NCBI GenBank assembly: GCA_963966185.1
Contig: CAWZYM010000266.1
Coordinates: 1 to 64,000, forward strand
DNA: 64,000 bases
Direction of reading: 5' to 3'
Source of the DNA: Rhabditoides inermis
Taxonomy: Eukaryota > Nematoda > Chromadorea > Rhabditida > Rhabditidae
A model generated the notes under the pieces. The model was given only the letters and a program-made list of their open reading frames with translations. It made no database searches and was not told the origin of the DNA. How positions within the stretch are numbered: the stretch's first letter is position 1; each line of letters starts with the position of its first letter. The position numbers and the translations under genes were made by a program. Positions 34,448 through 45,495 of the stretch are shown piece by piece.

Positions 34448-35028
34448 GAGCCCTTTTATACTCCGCCGCCGCCGCTAGCGGCGTAGAGCAAAAGATACAG
34501 ATATCGATTGACACCGCCGGCCGCTGACCGCTGGCCGCTCGCGCACTTTTTTATACTCGAACGCCGCCACTCACCACTGGCGGCGGCCGCCACCGCTAGC
34601 GGTCTCCAGCGGCGATAATGTTCGCGAGTATTTTCGCCGCTGCGGCGAGGGTGCTTGAATGTTTTTTTAAGTATGATCGTTTTGTTTCATAAGTTTTGTT
34701 GTACTATGGAACAATACTCAGTTCTGATTCAGAATATACTAGTTTCGGTACAATTTGAGCTTCCTGTGCTGAGATTTAGACAGTCACATAAATTGTGTAC
34801 TAGAGAGTACAGTATACATTAATCATGTATTTGTTAAGTAGACAAAGTTTTGATTGATTTAACATAAGTTTCAGTTAGTAATAGAAAGAAACACGAATTA
34901 TGAGCACCCTACGCTTTTCGTACGCCGCCCTCCGTCCGTTGACTACTCCCCACGGCGAGCGGTGAGAATACTCGTCTCGGCGGCGAGCGGCGAGCGGTGC
35001 GGTGGCGGCGGAGTATAAAAGGGCCCTC
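34448..35028. mobile_element. 580-bp GC-rich inverted-repeat element
   Basis: GAGCCCTTTTATACTCCGCC on the left mirrors GGCGGAGTATAAAAGGGCCCTC on the right. Sub-terminal CGGCGAGCGG/CCGCTCGCCG-type repeats occur on both sides, with an AT-rich centre. It looks like a MITE; no open frame. Confidence 0.75.
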
Positions 35029-35029
35029 A

Positions 35030-35430
35030 ATAAAGTTCTAGACGTACAAACCTAGTCAAGTACACTCGAATACAAAACACTAGCGGCTTATATGTATAGA
35101 CATTGTGTCATTTCATACGTGACAGAGGGAAGGTTATTTCAAACGTGACAGTTTTGTATTTTCTTTTTTTCTAATCTTCAAACTTTAGGTCGAGAACTAT
35201 CTAACTGATAAAGATATTTACGCTTGCCCTCACATTGTACTAAGCCACTATACATTTGTATTCGAGAACTTTTGAATAAATTTGCGTATCTCTAGGAATG
35301 CTTTGAATTACGCAAAGTTCAGCTAGAGAACTGTATGAATGGTAGTTGTTATTTGTAGTTCCTTACCCCTTACACGTCCTTACACCTATACACTCACACT
35401 ACATTACAACATCTCTAGCAGTTTATATTG
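35030..35430. repeat. Dispersed block, also at 45.1 kb and 58.1-58.6 kb
   Basis: GCTTGCCCTCACATTGTACT, CTAAGCCACTA and ACACTCACACTACA recur in order at 58440-58640, and part at 45120-45290. The left 120 bp (CTAGACGTACAAACCTAGTC...) recurs inverted at 58130-58260. Confidence 0.7.
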
Positions 35431-36342
35431 AAGTATTTATGTCCACGGCAAGGGAGAAGTAATAACGATAAAAGGCAAGCATGAAAAATATGTGGATAAA
35501 CAAGGCTAACCTTCGGCTGACCTACATCTTAGGCTGGATTACATCTTAGTTTGCGCTTGAGCTTATCAGCACATAGATTGATCCTGTCTTAAAGGATGAC
35601 TACGGGCAATAGAAATTGGTCCCGCCACGAAGTCCCTGGGACGTCTTTCAAATCGCAATATCTCTGTCATTTCAAAAGATATCAAAATGTGTCCAATGGG
35701 TTAATGGAATGATTTTGAGAGTTCCCCGGAACTGCGTTGACCGATTTTTGAAAACTTCATTTTTTAGCGAGTTCACGGCTCGATACGGCCGTTCTCCCCG
35801 TTTGATAGCAATGGCGGTTCTCCGATTGTGGAGCTCTTTTTGCTTCAATCAAATCAGGGAGAATGCGGGAAATATGAACGAAATTTGTTTGTCGATAGTA
35901 GCGAATCGTACAAAAAAATTAAAAATTACGATTTTTTTTACAAATATGTTGTATTTGAATGTTTCTATTGAAAATTTGCAAGTTTTATTGTGTTTTACTT
36001 ACTTAAGTCCACTCTGGACACAATTACGTTGTTATTTTCACCAGATGTCGTATTGTGTGTGGAATGGATGATTTCGAATAATTTCGAATTGTTGCCTTTT
36101 TTTGTTATTTCGCATTCTAAATCACTTAAATTCTATTCAGTTAGTTTGTTGTCTAGCACTGTGAAAAGTGCGAGACTCAGTTACTTGTTAACCCGCGTAA
36201 CGCGAGCTGATATGGTTTTAATGTTATTTATTTAAAAAAAAAAACTCTCGCGTATGCACGTTGTTTTGATACGTGTGGCATACTGTCTCCGTTTAGTCAG
36301 TTCCACATTGTTTTCCATTCAACCAACATGGTTTGTTTCAGC

Positions 36343-38207
36343 ATGTCCTTCGATGATGACTTCTGGGAGCTGGCCGAGACGCAGCCGCCAATCAGCTACC
36401 GCCGGTCAGCCGATCGCCGATGTGTTTTCTTCTTTTGTGTATTGATTGTTACCATTCTATCAACATCGTTCGTTTTAGATCCTTGCCCAGTCTCTGTGCC
36501 GGTGCAGCGTGACGAAGCCGGAGTCTCCGATGGGCGCTGGGACTCTTCTTCTTCTTGTCATCTCGGTTTATTCAAGAAATGGGATCCGTCGAAGCTTTGG
36601 TTAGTATTTTCTTTGCGCTAATTTCTTGTGTATTTGGAGACAATGAAGTTATTTCATTACATTTTGTTCCTGTGTATTTATTGTTTTTTTAATAGGCTGT
36701 ATTAGCTTTTTTTTATATATTTTATGTATTTATTGGGTCGCGCCAAGGAAGTGGGCCGCGTGGAGTACAATTCGCCAAGTATCATGTGGGTATTTAGAGG
36801 TTTTTTGTTTCGTTGCGATGTCTCTTTCCTTCTGCTTCGCGATCCCTGCGCATGTTTCCGTCCAAGACGAAAACGCGTACTGTTTATGTAGATCGTTTGA
36901 GCAGTGGTGTTTTGGCAACTGTGGGTAAGGATGGCGTTCTTCGAAATCGCCATGGAGTGGAGTTGGGGAAACCCACCGTCCCTCCGATGGGCACTTCGCC
37001 TCGGCGTTTGCCCGGGTTTCGTGTACAGCACTCTGTGCGACCGACCCTCCCTCCTCCGAGAATGCTTATGCGTATTCCCGAGGCAGGTGATATGGCGACC
37101 AACAAATCTCTGAATGTGTCACAAGAGGTTCGCGTTCCCGCTCACACCTCGAAACAGCGTGGTCATCAGTCGCATGCGTCGTTCATATCTGCTCAGAGAA
37201 ACGCAAATTGCAATGTTGATGTACCGTTGAATCTTGCTATCTCTGACGACAATATGCATTTTCGTGCTACTAGAGATTCCGTGCTTGCTTTGTCTCATAC
37301 AACCACCGCGATTGTTGCGTGTGAGTCGCTCATGAACTCTTGCAACGGAGATGCGGTTGACTGCAAACCTGTTGTTGTAAATGTGCGGAAAGTTTTATTG
37401 GAATGCAAATCCTTTTTGATGTGTGTGATGGGGGCATTAATTCATAAGCGGAATGGCCAGGGTAACAGCTCTGAGTTGTAACACAAGGCGCGCTGCGAGG
37501 AAGTGAAGGAGGAAGTAAAGAATGCGGCTCTATTGAACACGAATGTTGCGGTTATGGCGACTCAGCTGAAAAGCAGGGACAAGAAGATTAAGTGTCTCAA
37601 TAGACTGGTCAACAGGATGAAGAGCAGCTATCGCCGGTCTCTGCGTCGTATGGCAAAGAGGAAGGCGAGAATGCAGAACGACATGCGTGTGTGCATTGCC
37701 TGGTCTGAGGCCGGCAAGATAGTCGAACACGTAAGTATTTGGTGTTTGGTTTTTTTACGGGAAAATTTTTCAGATGCACTCGTCAGTTCCGGGCGTGGCT
37801 GTCTTCAATACTTCGGTCACTGGAGCAGGAATTCTGGCAGGAACTCTAGACCAGCGAGAGAAGGCCGAAGTCGTCTTGAGCGCGTTCGAAGCCTACCTTG
37901 ATGTGAGTGATATATTATTTTTTTTACTGTGCACAAACTTCATGTATGCTTCTTACAGCGTTGTGCGCAGGCAGCACTCAACACCGCTGCGCTGTGTGTT
38001 CCCGACCCTGCCCGGATCATTCAGGTGAGAATACTATATTAAAATATTATACATATGGTCAAATGACAGGAGCCAGCGTCGGTGCAGTTCCCAGGCGTCC
38101 TCTCGGGTTCCGTGGAGCACCCAGTGGAGCAGCCACTGGAGCAGCCAGTGGAGCAGCCAGTGAAGCAGCCAATGGATTCGATGAACAACGTGCAGCACTC
38201 TCGATAA
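36343..38207 (+). CDS. Unknown protein, 450 aa, coiled-coil and PVEQ repeats
   Basis: Seven exons join in phase: 36343-36421, 36479-36599, 36800-37376, 37488-37730, 37774-37902, 37959-38024, 38070-38207. The ATG is preceded by GTTTGTTTCAG, a good trans-splice acceptor. The protein starts MSFDDDFWELAETQPP. Its middle has basic, helical, coiled-coil-prone sequence (CEEVKEEVKNAALLN, NRLVNRMKSSYRRSLRR). It ends with imperfect repeats of P-(V/L)-E-Q and the tail DSMNNVQHSR. No transmembrane segment or known domain is recognised. The last four exons are well supported (phase 0 introns of 43-111 bp); joins between exons 1, 2 and 3 are my best guess. It could be a chromatin or cytoskeletal coiled-coil protein, but that is only composition. 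Confidence 0.6.
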
Positions 38208-38756
38208 GAGATGTTCTCTTCCATCACTTCATAGACTAATTATCGTTTTTACTAGTATAGTGGTTGTACTAGTATAACCTTGATCTCTGTGCCATCTGTG
38301 CAATTGTTGTTCGTTTTTTTGTTGTTCAGTTGTTTGGGTCATCTACAGGAAAATAAATTGTTTGTAAGAAACACTTATTTTCTTAAACTGTTTATAGGGA
38401 ACACTATTAATTGAAATACAACAATGTTTCGATTATGAAATCACTGAAATTGATAATGGCAAAAAACGCTGCTGTGAATTGTCTGAAAAGAGGGTTGATG
38501 TGTTGCATTTCACCAGATCTCCTCATGGCAGTCATAGTCTAGCGGATAGTGTGCTCGCCTCGCACTCAATCGGCATTGCTCGCTTCGACGGGTTCGACTC
38601 CTCTCGGTGGCACTTGTTTTGCGTGCATTCTTGTGCCTGAAATTCAAGGGTATACTGTAGGTCTGCTGCGCCGGCGTCTCTATATTTCAACCGGCCCCTG
38701 TATCGTGCCGTGGAGTTATAGCCTCACTCCAATATGGACTAATCCTGTATTTGTAG
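38208..38756. other. Intergenic, tRNA-like sequence only
   Basis: A polyadenylation-like AATAAA is at about 38352. The tRNA-like block at 38526-38612 is the only structured sequence seen. Confidence 0.55.
38526..38612 (+). mobile_element. tRNA-like sequence, probable SINE head
   Basis: A-box-like GTCTAGCGGATAGTGTGC and B-box GGGTTCGACTCC have tRNA-like spacing and GGCAG.../...TGGCAC ends. I cannot fold a full cloverleaf. Confidence 0.45.
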
Positions 38757-39871
38757 CATCGTTTCGCACGTATGGTTCAGCTTCAAGTGCGGCAAGGACG
38801 GGGAGGAGGGGGTGGAGATGATCAAGGCGATACTCAAGCACATGGCGGGTATACACGAGTGGCACAACGTGAGTACGGGGAATATGAGTCACAGGAACGA
38901 GAGGGTGCTTACTCGTAGTGTTCCTGTAAACGTCAACCCCTCAAAAGTACTAAAAAGTACCCCTCAAATATACTATAATGAAAAAAATTCTATCATAGGA
39001 CCCCGAGTTCACACACTTCCACCAGTGTGGACACGGGCCGCTCGATCCCGCCACTCGCCGAGACATCCCCGTGAACTCACCCAGCATGGTCCGCCTGAAG
39101 AAAATTCTCTTGGAGCCGTGCTTCATCGCAGATGCACGAAGGGTGGACTGTGAGGGGTCGACGGCGGAGTGTGAGGCCTGCAACTCACTCTCCTTAAAAT
39201 ATGCTCCGAAGCGCACACATTTGTGAGTAGGCGAATCACAAATGAATGTGTTTATCCGCAATGCCGTAATCATTGGGGGACAATATAGTAAACATATACC
39301 TTGTAGCCCACTCCTCTGGTACCATCTGAGGCAGGTGCTGGCAGTCTTGCACTGGAACGAACTGCGGGAGGATGAGCTGGACGGACGGCGCGCTGTCCTG
39401 AAGGAGAGGGACGTGATCGTCAAGTTCCGAGAGGAGCCCGTCAAGAAGAAGGTACCACAGTATTATATATCGCTCATTAAATGCATGTTTCAGGTGTTTT
39501 CCAAGGTGACGCTCACCTTCCGACAGGAGATTCTACAGGAGGTGCTGCTCTTGAATGCGGAGCGACTGCAGGCGGCTGCGACTGCAAGGAGGAAGGAAAG
39601 GGAGAAGGACCCGCGTCGCGCCGATGAGCCTGCAGATGAGGAAGATGTCGTGAATGATGAGAACGCGAACGCGGAAGACGACATGGATGAAGACATGGAC
39701 GGATTTGACTTGCCCCACGCCGGCCGTACCCTCGACGATCTCTTCGAAGAGGTTGAGAGCGGTGGCGAGAAAGATAATGACGATGATTGGGGAGACGAGC
39801 TCCTCGCCGCATACATCACCAAGAAGGAGAAGCAGAAGAGTGGGGAGATAGTGCGAAATTGTTTTGTATGA
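38757..39871 (+). CDS. C-terminal part of a transposase-derived-type protein
   Basis: Four exons join in phase: 38757-38868, 38999-39222, 39307-39451, 39494-39871 (859 nt, entering in phase 2). The encoded sequence contains IVSHVWFSFKCGKDGEEGVE, a C.HGPLDP cluster, NSPSMVRLKKILLEPC, then SLKYAPKRTHF. This order (HxWF..C, HEW, CxH, KY.PKR.HF) matches, from memory, the C-terminal half of a widespread family of transposon-like proteins in cnidarians, fish and invertebrates, in which the N-terminal half holds an RNase H-like transposase core. That N-terminal half is not visible upstream. The first exon follows a TTTGTAG acceptor, so either upstream exons are missing or the gene is a truncated or co-opted fragment. 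The long acidic tail (...DDMDEDMDGFD...) looks added. AATAAA follows at about 39907. Confidence 0.6.
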
Positions 39872-40195
39872 TGTATGCCAATGGTTGTTATATATGAAAT
39901 GAGATAAAATAAAATTAACTAAACAATCTTACAAGAACTAAAGAAGTATAACAAATAAACATTATATATATAAACACACGGAACAACAAGCAAACTTCGA
40001 AACGTTTGTTTAGACTTAGAAAATGAAATTATCAGCTGATCGCCCGTTATATACACAATGCTTTATTGTAACACCGAAGCGGAAATAAACGCCTGATCGC
40101 CCAAAGAATTGATAAATGTCGAAAGTGCTAGATAAAAACAGTAATTATAACGTTTATTGTACGATAGATCATCAATTGTTGATTAATAGGGTCGA

Positions 40196-40315
40196 AGCTC
40201 ACCGATGAGGTGAATATGGTCAGTCCAGCCATGTCACTGCCGAAGTATTGGGCAGCTGCAGTGGAGATACGACTAAGGCAGACGAGAGAGAGGAGAAGGA
40301 ATCGGAATATTGTTC
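40196..40315 (-). pseudogene. Peptide-gene relic, unit 2
   Basis: This is recognisable by its signal-peptide stretch and the GSDMAGL block of the intact gene at 28889-29115. The start codon has become ATA. The sequence corresponding to exon 2 is absent downstream, so it cannot make the peptide. Confidence 0.75.
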
Positions 40316-40998
40316 GAAACAGACTTTTTTTTACCTGCAGTAATCAGCTATGGGCTATAGAAAGGCGGTGTTGCGGCACAGGTATGGGGAGGGTCAAGAG
40401 AGTTGGAACAGGTTGTTGCAGAGAACAGGACACAAATACCCGTCCTTTATCAGAAAACATCTTGTTCTGGACTAGAAGAACTTTGGAATTAACGGTACTC
40501 GAAATCTCTGATTGCTCCTTTTCGAGAGATGTGTGGTGTGATGAAGGAATGCTGTATGGAAAACAACCCTGGTATGGTCGCATATCTGATGGTGAGAAAA
40601 CAAACTATGAAGTTATCAACAAACAAAGGCGCCGACGAATAGCGCGGAAGAAGCCGCGCCACATTGGTGAAACACTCGTGTTTTTGAACTAAACTACAGT
40701 CTCATAACGCATGTTTAATGCAGTCTAATAACAAACGTTCATTGCGTACATACGATCACGAAAAGTTTTGTCTAGGGAAACAGAGTGTTGCTTTTTGCTG
40801 AGTGGTGTGCGGGTGTGTTGATTGCAGTTGAGACGATTATAGATGCGTGGTGGTTCGAGTCGGCTTTCTCGCCGGCTCCGTTGTGCTGTGGCTTATCGCG
40901 TGTGCGGTGCCCAGGCCGTGCACTGACGACTGCATCGTGGCAGTTCTGAATAAAACACTTTTTGTTGAAACCACTGTTTTTTGGTGTAGGTTCAAAGC
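40316..40998. other. Spacer between peptide relic and srx copy 2
   Basis: A diverged version of the 29116-29905 spacer. No coding exon is supported. Confidence 0.55.
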
Positions 40999-43900
40999 CT
41001 ACTTGAAAGAAACGGCTGACGTGAAACCGTTGGCGGCTGCGCCGGTGAGCTTGGTGCGAAGAATGTTGTGGAACTCCTTGTTGTAGTAGAAGGTGATGAA
41101 GCTGCAAGACTGAAGGTGCGGGCTTTTCTGCCCCTCTTCCTCACCCGTCGACGCCTGCCAGTCCGGCCCACAGACACGAGGTGAGCGAGAACCTGGCCAG
41201 TCGGCTGCCGAACCACGGCGACACGTATAAGTTGATGACCAGTTCACCCAGGAACACCACCGCCTGCAGGCAGGCCTGGAATGGTGAGCACATGTACTTA
41301 TTCACTAGAGTCTGATTGACCTGTTTCAGAAAGTTGATCTGCTTGTGTGGCGTGGACGTCCAAGTCTTTCTCGAGTTGCGGTTTCTCTGCAGAAATGAGG
41401 TATTGAGACGCAACATCCATTAATTCACACCAGTCTGTTGACGACGAACACCTTGACGAAAGTAGTTGTGTCAAACACACAGATCAGCACAAGGAACGTC
41501 GTCGCCCTGCGCTCGAGACCGGACTCAAGTGAAACATGACAAGGCACTGACTTGAGAAAGTCGAACTTGTTGCCGATTTCCTGGCAGAACGCGTCCGGAA
41601 TGAAACCATACGCCCAGGAATCCTCCAAATACGTGAAGTAGCAGTGATCTGGAACGTTTTTTTTTCAGATGTTGTGTGCGAGAAAGTTTGCCTACTGAAT
41701 GTGTAGATGGAGAGAGAGGTGAGAATGGAGGCAGACCACATCATAAACACTAGCCACTTGGCGAGACGTTGAGTGAAGTACTGAAACTCTTCATTTCTTT
41801 CTTTCTTTCTCTCTTTCTTTCTTCTTGTACTTTCTCTAACTCTGAATCTCTCTCTCATTACAACCAGCGCTGTAGCGCTGGTTGGTTTGTGTTAAGAATA
41901 GTCACGCGCTAGAAACGCCAAAGGCGACTGAACGAAAGGTACCTTATATTTTTTGCGAGAACAATGTGATGATGATAGGTGTTATCAGGATGTTAGAAAA
42001 TGGTTAAGTTTCGATTTTGGTAACGCTGGCTGTTGTATGAAGTGAGATACGCGCGCGCGCCCCCTGAGGGGCAGGAAATCCCCCGTGTACGAATGGTTTT
42101 CTAGGGAGGGGGTGGTGCACACCGGCTGCCCCCAGCAGACAGAGAGTGCACATTCCGCACTGCCTGTGGATTGTATTGATGCATAGTAGTATTGTGGTAA
42201 GCTATTCCCTGCATAGTAGTATTGTGATAAGCTATTCCCTGCATAGTAGTATTGTGGTAAGCTGTTCCGCCCGTTGAGGTACACAGCCGGAGTTCGGTTC
42301 CGGCTGGAGGCAAACTTTTGGTACTGCTTGATTTTACATAGAAATGACATTGGGATTGTAAATTTTCCTATCAGCATTACCTAAATTCTTTTTTTGCAAA
42401 ATTTATACAATTTTGGACTCAACAAGATGGGTGAACTGTTGGATTTCTTTAGAGGAACAGTGGCGACCTAATTCTGCAACTAGCTCTTGAACGCGCATTA
42501 CCACGCGAAACATAAACCAGCGAGATCTGTTCTGTGCCACCTCGCCGCGCACACGCATTGAGCCACATAGTAAGTGAACGAGCTTATTTTGTATGGGATT
42601 ATGTGTGTGTTCTATCGCCAGTTCTGCAGTGTTACCCCCGATTATGTATGTGTTCTATTGCCAGTTCTGTAGTGTTACCCAACGTAATGCAACAAAAGCT
42701 CATGCATTTTATCAATCGAAATATTACACTAACCTGCTCCATTAATTCACTCACTCACTCACTCACTCCTCGGCCGATTCTCCGTAGATCATCTGGAGCA
42801 TTGTCGCCCCTAAGCCGGCGAGCATCGCGTGAACCAATTCTGACCACTTGACGCGGTCTTGTGCCATGTCCATAACAGCGTCCATCCACTGCCCGTTGCA
42901 AGTGTTCCAAGCTCTGCGGAACGAAGTGTCTCTCGAGGTAACCTTGGCGCGCACGGCAGGCGTGGGCCCGACATCCTCCTTCAGCTTCTCGTCCCATGTG
43001 GCGCGTTTCCTTCCTGGGCCTCGTCTCCACTCCGGCGGCGGTAGTGTGAGTGCAGCTTGCGTCACAATCCGATGGTCTTCTCGCCGCAGCACGTGTCCTA
43101 AGAGACGAACTCTCGTTGCCGCCACTTGCCGCGAGGGGGTGAGCAGCTTGCACTTTATGCGCAGGAGACGGGAGTAGATGTTGTTTACATCCCGATACAA
43201 CTGCGAGTTGTGGCGACGGTTTGAGTAGAAGTAGCCTAACATCCGGTGCAATAATTCGCGTTCCGCCGTATCCAGAATCAGTTTGCCGATGTACAACATT
43301 TGCTCGCATTAGTTTTTTTTGCAGAAAGAGCAGGCTCGTGTACTATTTCGATTGTATAAAATGCATGAGCTTTTGTTGCATTACGTTTGGTAACACAAAC
43401 TCTTCTCTTACGGAAGTTCTTTAATAAGATAATAATCTTTGCATTATTTTTATCGCTTCTCCTTTCCTCACTTTCATGTACGCTATCGGTGTGAATACGG
43501 CGCAGAACCTGTTGATGGACACGAAAAAGTGTGAGAGTATGACAATGTCATAGCACACCCGCAGAATTGTGCCCACATGTCTCGAGAACGACACATCTTT
43601 GAGTGAAGTGAGGTCGCTGAAATCAACTTGTGACGACGAATTAATGCGTACATTGAGTAGCAATTTGTTGATTAGCAAATGCTTTTTTCCAAATTTTGAA
43701 GTGTCGTTTAGGTGTCACAGAAGCCGATGGTGACCAAACTGATATCAAATTACGTTTCTCTTTTTTCTATCTCAGTTTTCTGCTGTTTTCATGAAAACTG
43801 AGTGTTTTCTAAAAACACTCAGTTTGTGAAAACACAACAAATTCCAACACTATTGTTATAGTCACAAAGATTTTCAATAAATTTTGCTTCGAAATGCAAA

Positions 43901-44254
43901 CTCACAAGAAGACTATAGGAGAGAACACAAACGTCCAGCAGCATAGGAAGATGGCGTTGGCGAGAATCTGAACGCAGAGATCGGAAAATGTGAAAAAAAC
44001 GAGAAAAAAAACATGAAATATGAAATATGAAAACCGGAAATAATAATAAAAAAATGCTCACTTGTCCGGTGGTGAGAATTCCGAATGAGTTGTGAAGTGA
44101 TTGGACGAAACGAACGAGGAGAAGCACAGTGACATTGATGGTCAGCCCAGACGCCGAGATCTGATTTTGTGGTTTTTTTGGAGAGAACGTCTGATAACTG
44201 AAAACTCACGAGGAAAACGAGCGCGGCTGCGATGTGGTGCTCCTCTATCGGCAT
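40999..44254 (-). CDS. srx-like serpentine chemoreceptor, copy 2
   Basis: The ten-exon structure of copy 1 is present at equivalent positions with all the exons I checked open. The protein starts MPIEEHHIAAALVFL and includes ISASGLTINVTVLLLVRF, SINRFCAVFTPIAYMK, FVMMWSAS-type TM4, NWAYGF-like loop (here SWAYGFIPDAFCQEIG), ACLQAVVFLGELVINLYV and FYYNKEFHNILR. It ends early in TAG after SAVSFK. It differs from copies 1 and 3 at many residues, so it is the older duplicate. The intron between exons 4 and 5 carries about 1.57 kb of extra DNA (41860-43425), including a hairpin sequence, a 30-bp tandem repeat and a LINE fragment flanked by inverted repeats. Probably functional; expression cannot be judged. 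Confidence 0.75.
41862..41883. repeat. Hairpin AACCAGCGC-TGTA-GCGCTGGTT
   Basis: A perfect 9-bp stem with a 4-nt loop marks the left edge of the extra DNA in srx copy 2; copies 1 and 3 lack it. Confidence 0.8.
42176..42270. repeat. 30-bp tandem repeat, three copies
   Basis: The unit GCATAGTAGTATTGTGGTAA-GCTATTCCCT repeats three times with single-base changes. A tRNA T-arm-like GCCGGAGTTCGGTTCCGGC follows at about 42287. Confidence 0.9.
42672..43396. mobile_element. LINE fragment between 69-bp inverted repeats
   Basis: GTGTTACCCAACGTAATGCA... at 42672-42740 and its reverse complement at 43328-43396 bracket the LINE remnant at 42745-43310. Terminal inverted repeats are not expected for a LINE, so either the LINE landed in a TIR element or the flank was inverted during insertion. 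Confidence 0.75.
42761..43310 (-). pseudogene. 5'-truncated non-LTR retrotransposon (LINE) ORF end
   Basis: The minus-strand frame reads ELLHRMLGYFYSNRR..., RVRLLGHVLRREDHR, and PPEWRRGPGRKRATWDEKLK up to a stop next to (TGAG)n. The R..GH..RR...... / RR.PGRP...W motif order is typical of the C-terminal region of RTE/jockey-type LINE polyproteins. The reverse-transcriptase core is absent. The TGAG-repeat tail fits a LINE 3' end. Confidence 0.75.
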
Positions 44255-44272
44255 GGTAAGCTGTAACAGTCG

Positions 44273-44279
<7 letters not shown>

Positions 44280-44332
<53 letters not shown>
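44280..44332. repeat. (AT)n microsatellite
   Basis: A pure AT tract lies 25 bp upstream of the srx copy 2 start codon. Copies 1 and 3 have unique sequence there. Confidence 0.95.
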
Positions 44333-44335
<3 letters not shown>

Positions 44336-44631
44336 AACTGTTGCATAGGTTGTCAAGTTCACCCGCCTCCTGTTACTCATTGAGCAACTATGCGGCTTAC
44401 ATTAGTGGACTAGCTTTGCTGACGCAGATTTGTTGACCCGGACTGTTTTAGATGTTGACGCGAACTGTTTTGGCATATGGGGAATGTTGTTTAGGGTCTC
44501 AAGATAATCACGCCACGTCAATTTAAAGAACATGCTTCTCGATATTAAAAGAACAGTGGCGACATATTTTTGCCACAACCTGCCACAACTCCTCGTTTTC
44601 ACACGAGCAAAACATTTAGCGGTGGCCGGAA

Positions 44632-44700
44632 TCGATCCCGCGATGCTCGGGGTCACAACGCAGCGCACATGCACTGAGCCATGAAGCAAGGGAGAGCGTC
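44632..44700 (-). mobile_element. tRNA-like sequence
   Basis: On the minus strand an A-box-like TGGCTCAGTGCATGTGCGC and a B-box GGATCGATTCC are spaced as in a tRNA. A related copy is at 51857-51935. Both sit about 0.4 kb upstream of an srx gene. Confidence 0.5.
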
Positions 44701-45495
44701 GTTCATTTGCGCTTATGTCTGCGACCCGAACGTGCAGTATCGAAGCGTTGGCGGGCAATTCAAATTTTCGTCTGCATCCGTGGCAGTGGCAGAATCGTCG
44801 TTCTCTCGCGAAAAACTGCAATAGTGCTAGGTTAATACATTGTTTAACAATACTCCGATTCAAAAAGAAGTCGCCACTGTTCCTTTAATACATAGAACCC
44901 GGAACAAAATCACGGAAGTAAACAGGAAAACGTTCACGTCTCATCGTGTAAATTCCAAAAACGAAAACTGACAACATAACAGCGAAACTGGTCACATGTA
45001 GTTCACAATGACATATACTTAGTGCACTAATCAACAAAAGCCGTTTTCAATTATTTCTGGCGTAAAATGAAATATTCAATGAAAAAGAACCTTTCCACGT
45101 ATCAAATGTCAAACAGGCGCGCTCTCGTCACTAAACATTTTGTATTAGAGAACTTTATCTCTTTTGTATCTCTAGAAATGTTTCGGATCACGCAAGGTTC
45201 AGCTGAACTGTATGAATGGTATTTGTAGTTGTCCTCAAACCTTACACTCACACTACACTAAAACATCGCTAGAAGTTTGCACACTATCCACTAGGCCGCC
45301 GAACCGATGTTTCACTGTCCACATTTCGGGATGGCATGCCAATGACCTCTTGCACACGAGAATGCACGTAAACGTCCGGTGCTTAGTTAGGGCACTTCCG
45401 GTGCTCTTTGAGATTTTTAATTTTAGCTAAGGCTTGGTATGGGGCAAGCCTACAAGAATCAATCGTAACATAGCAAGTTTGCCATTTGCTTGTTA

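Larger units (their letters stand above)
34131..36342. other. Repeat-rich intergenic region, no gene seen
   Basis: It holds a degenerate AAAATGGAAAA-type run (34160-34285), the GC-rich inverted-repeat element at 34448-35028, and a block (35030-35430) that recurs at 45120-45290 and 58100-58650. An AT-rich stretch at 35600-36240 has one long open frame without codon bias or splice support. Confidence 0.6.

Noticed and set aside
35616..36235. Protein-coding gene in AT-rich DNA before 36343
   Set aside because: The open frame has no splice support, no codon bias like its neighbours and no recognisable motif.
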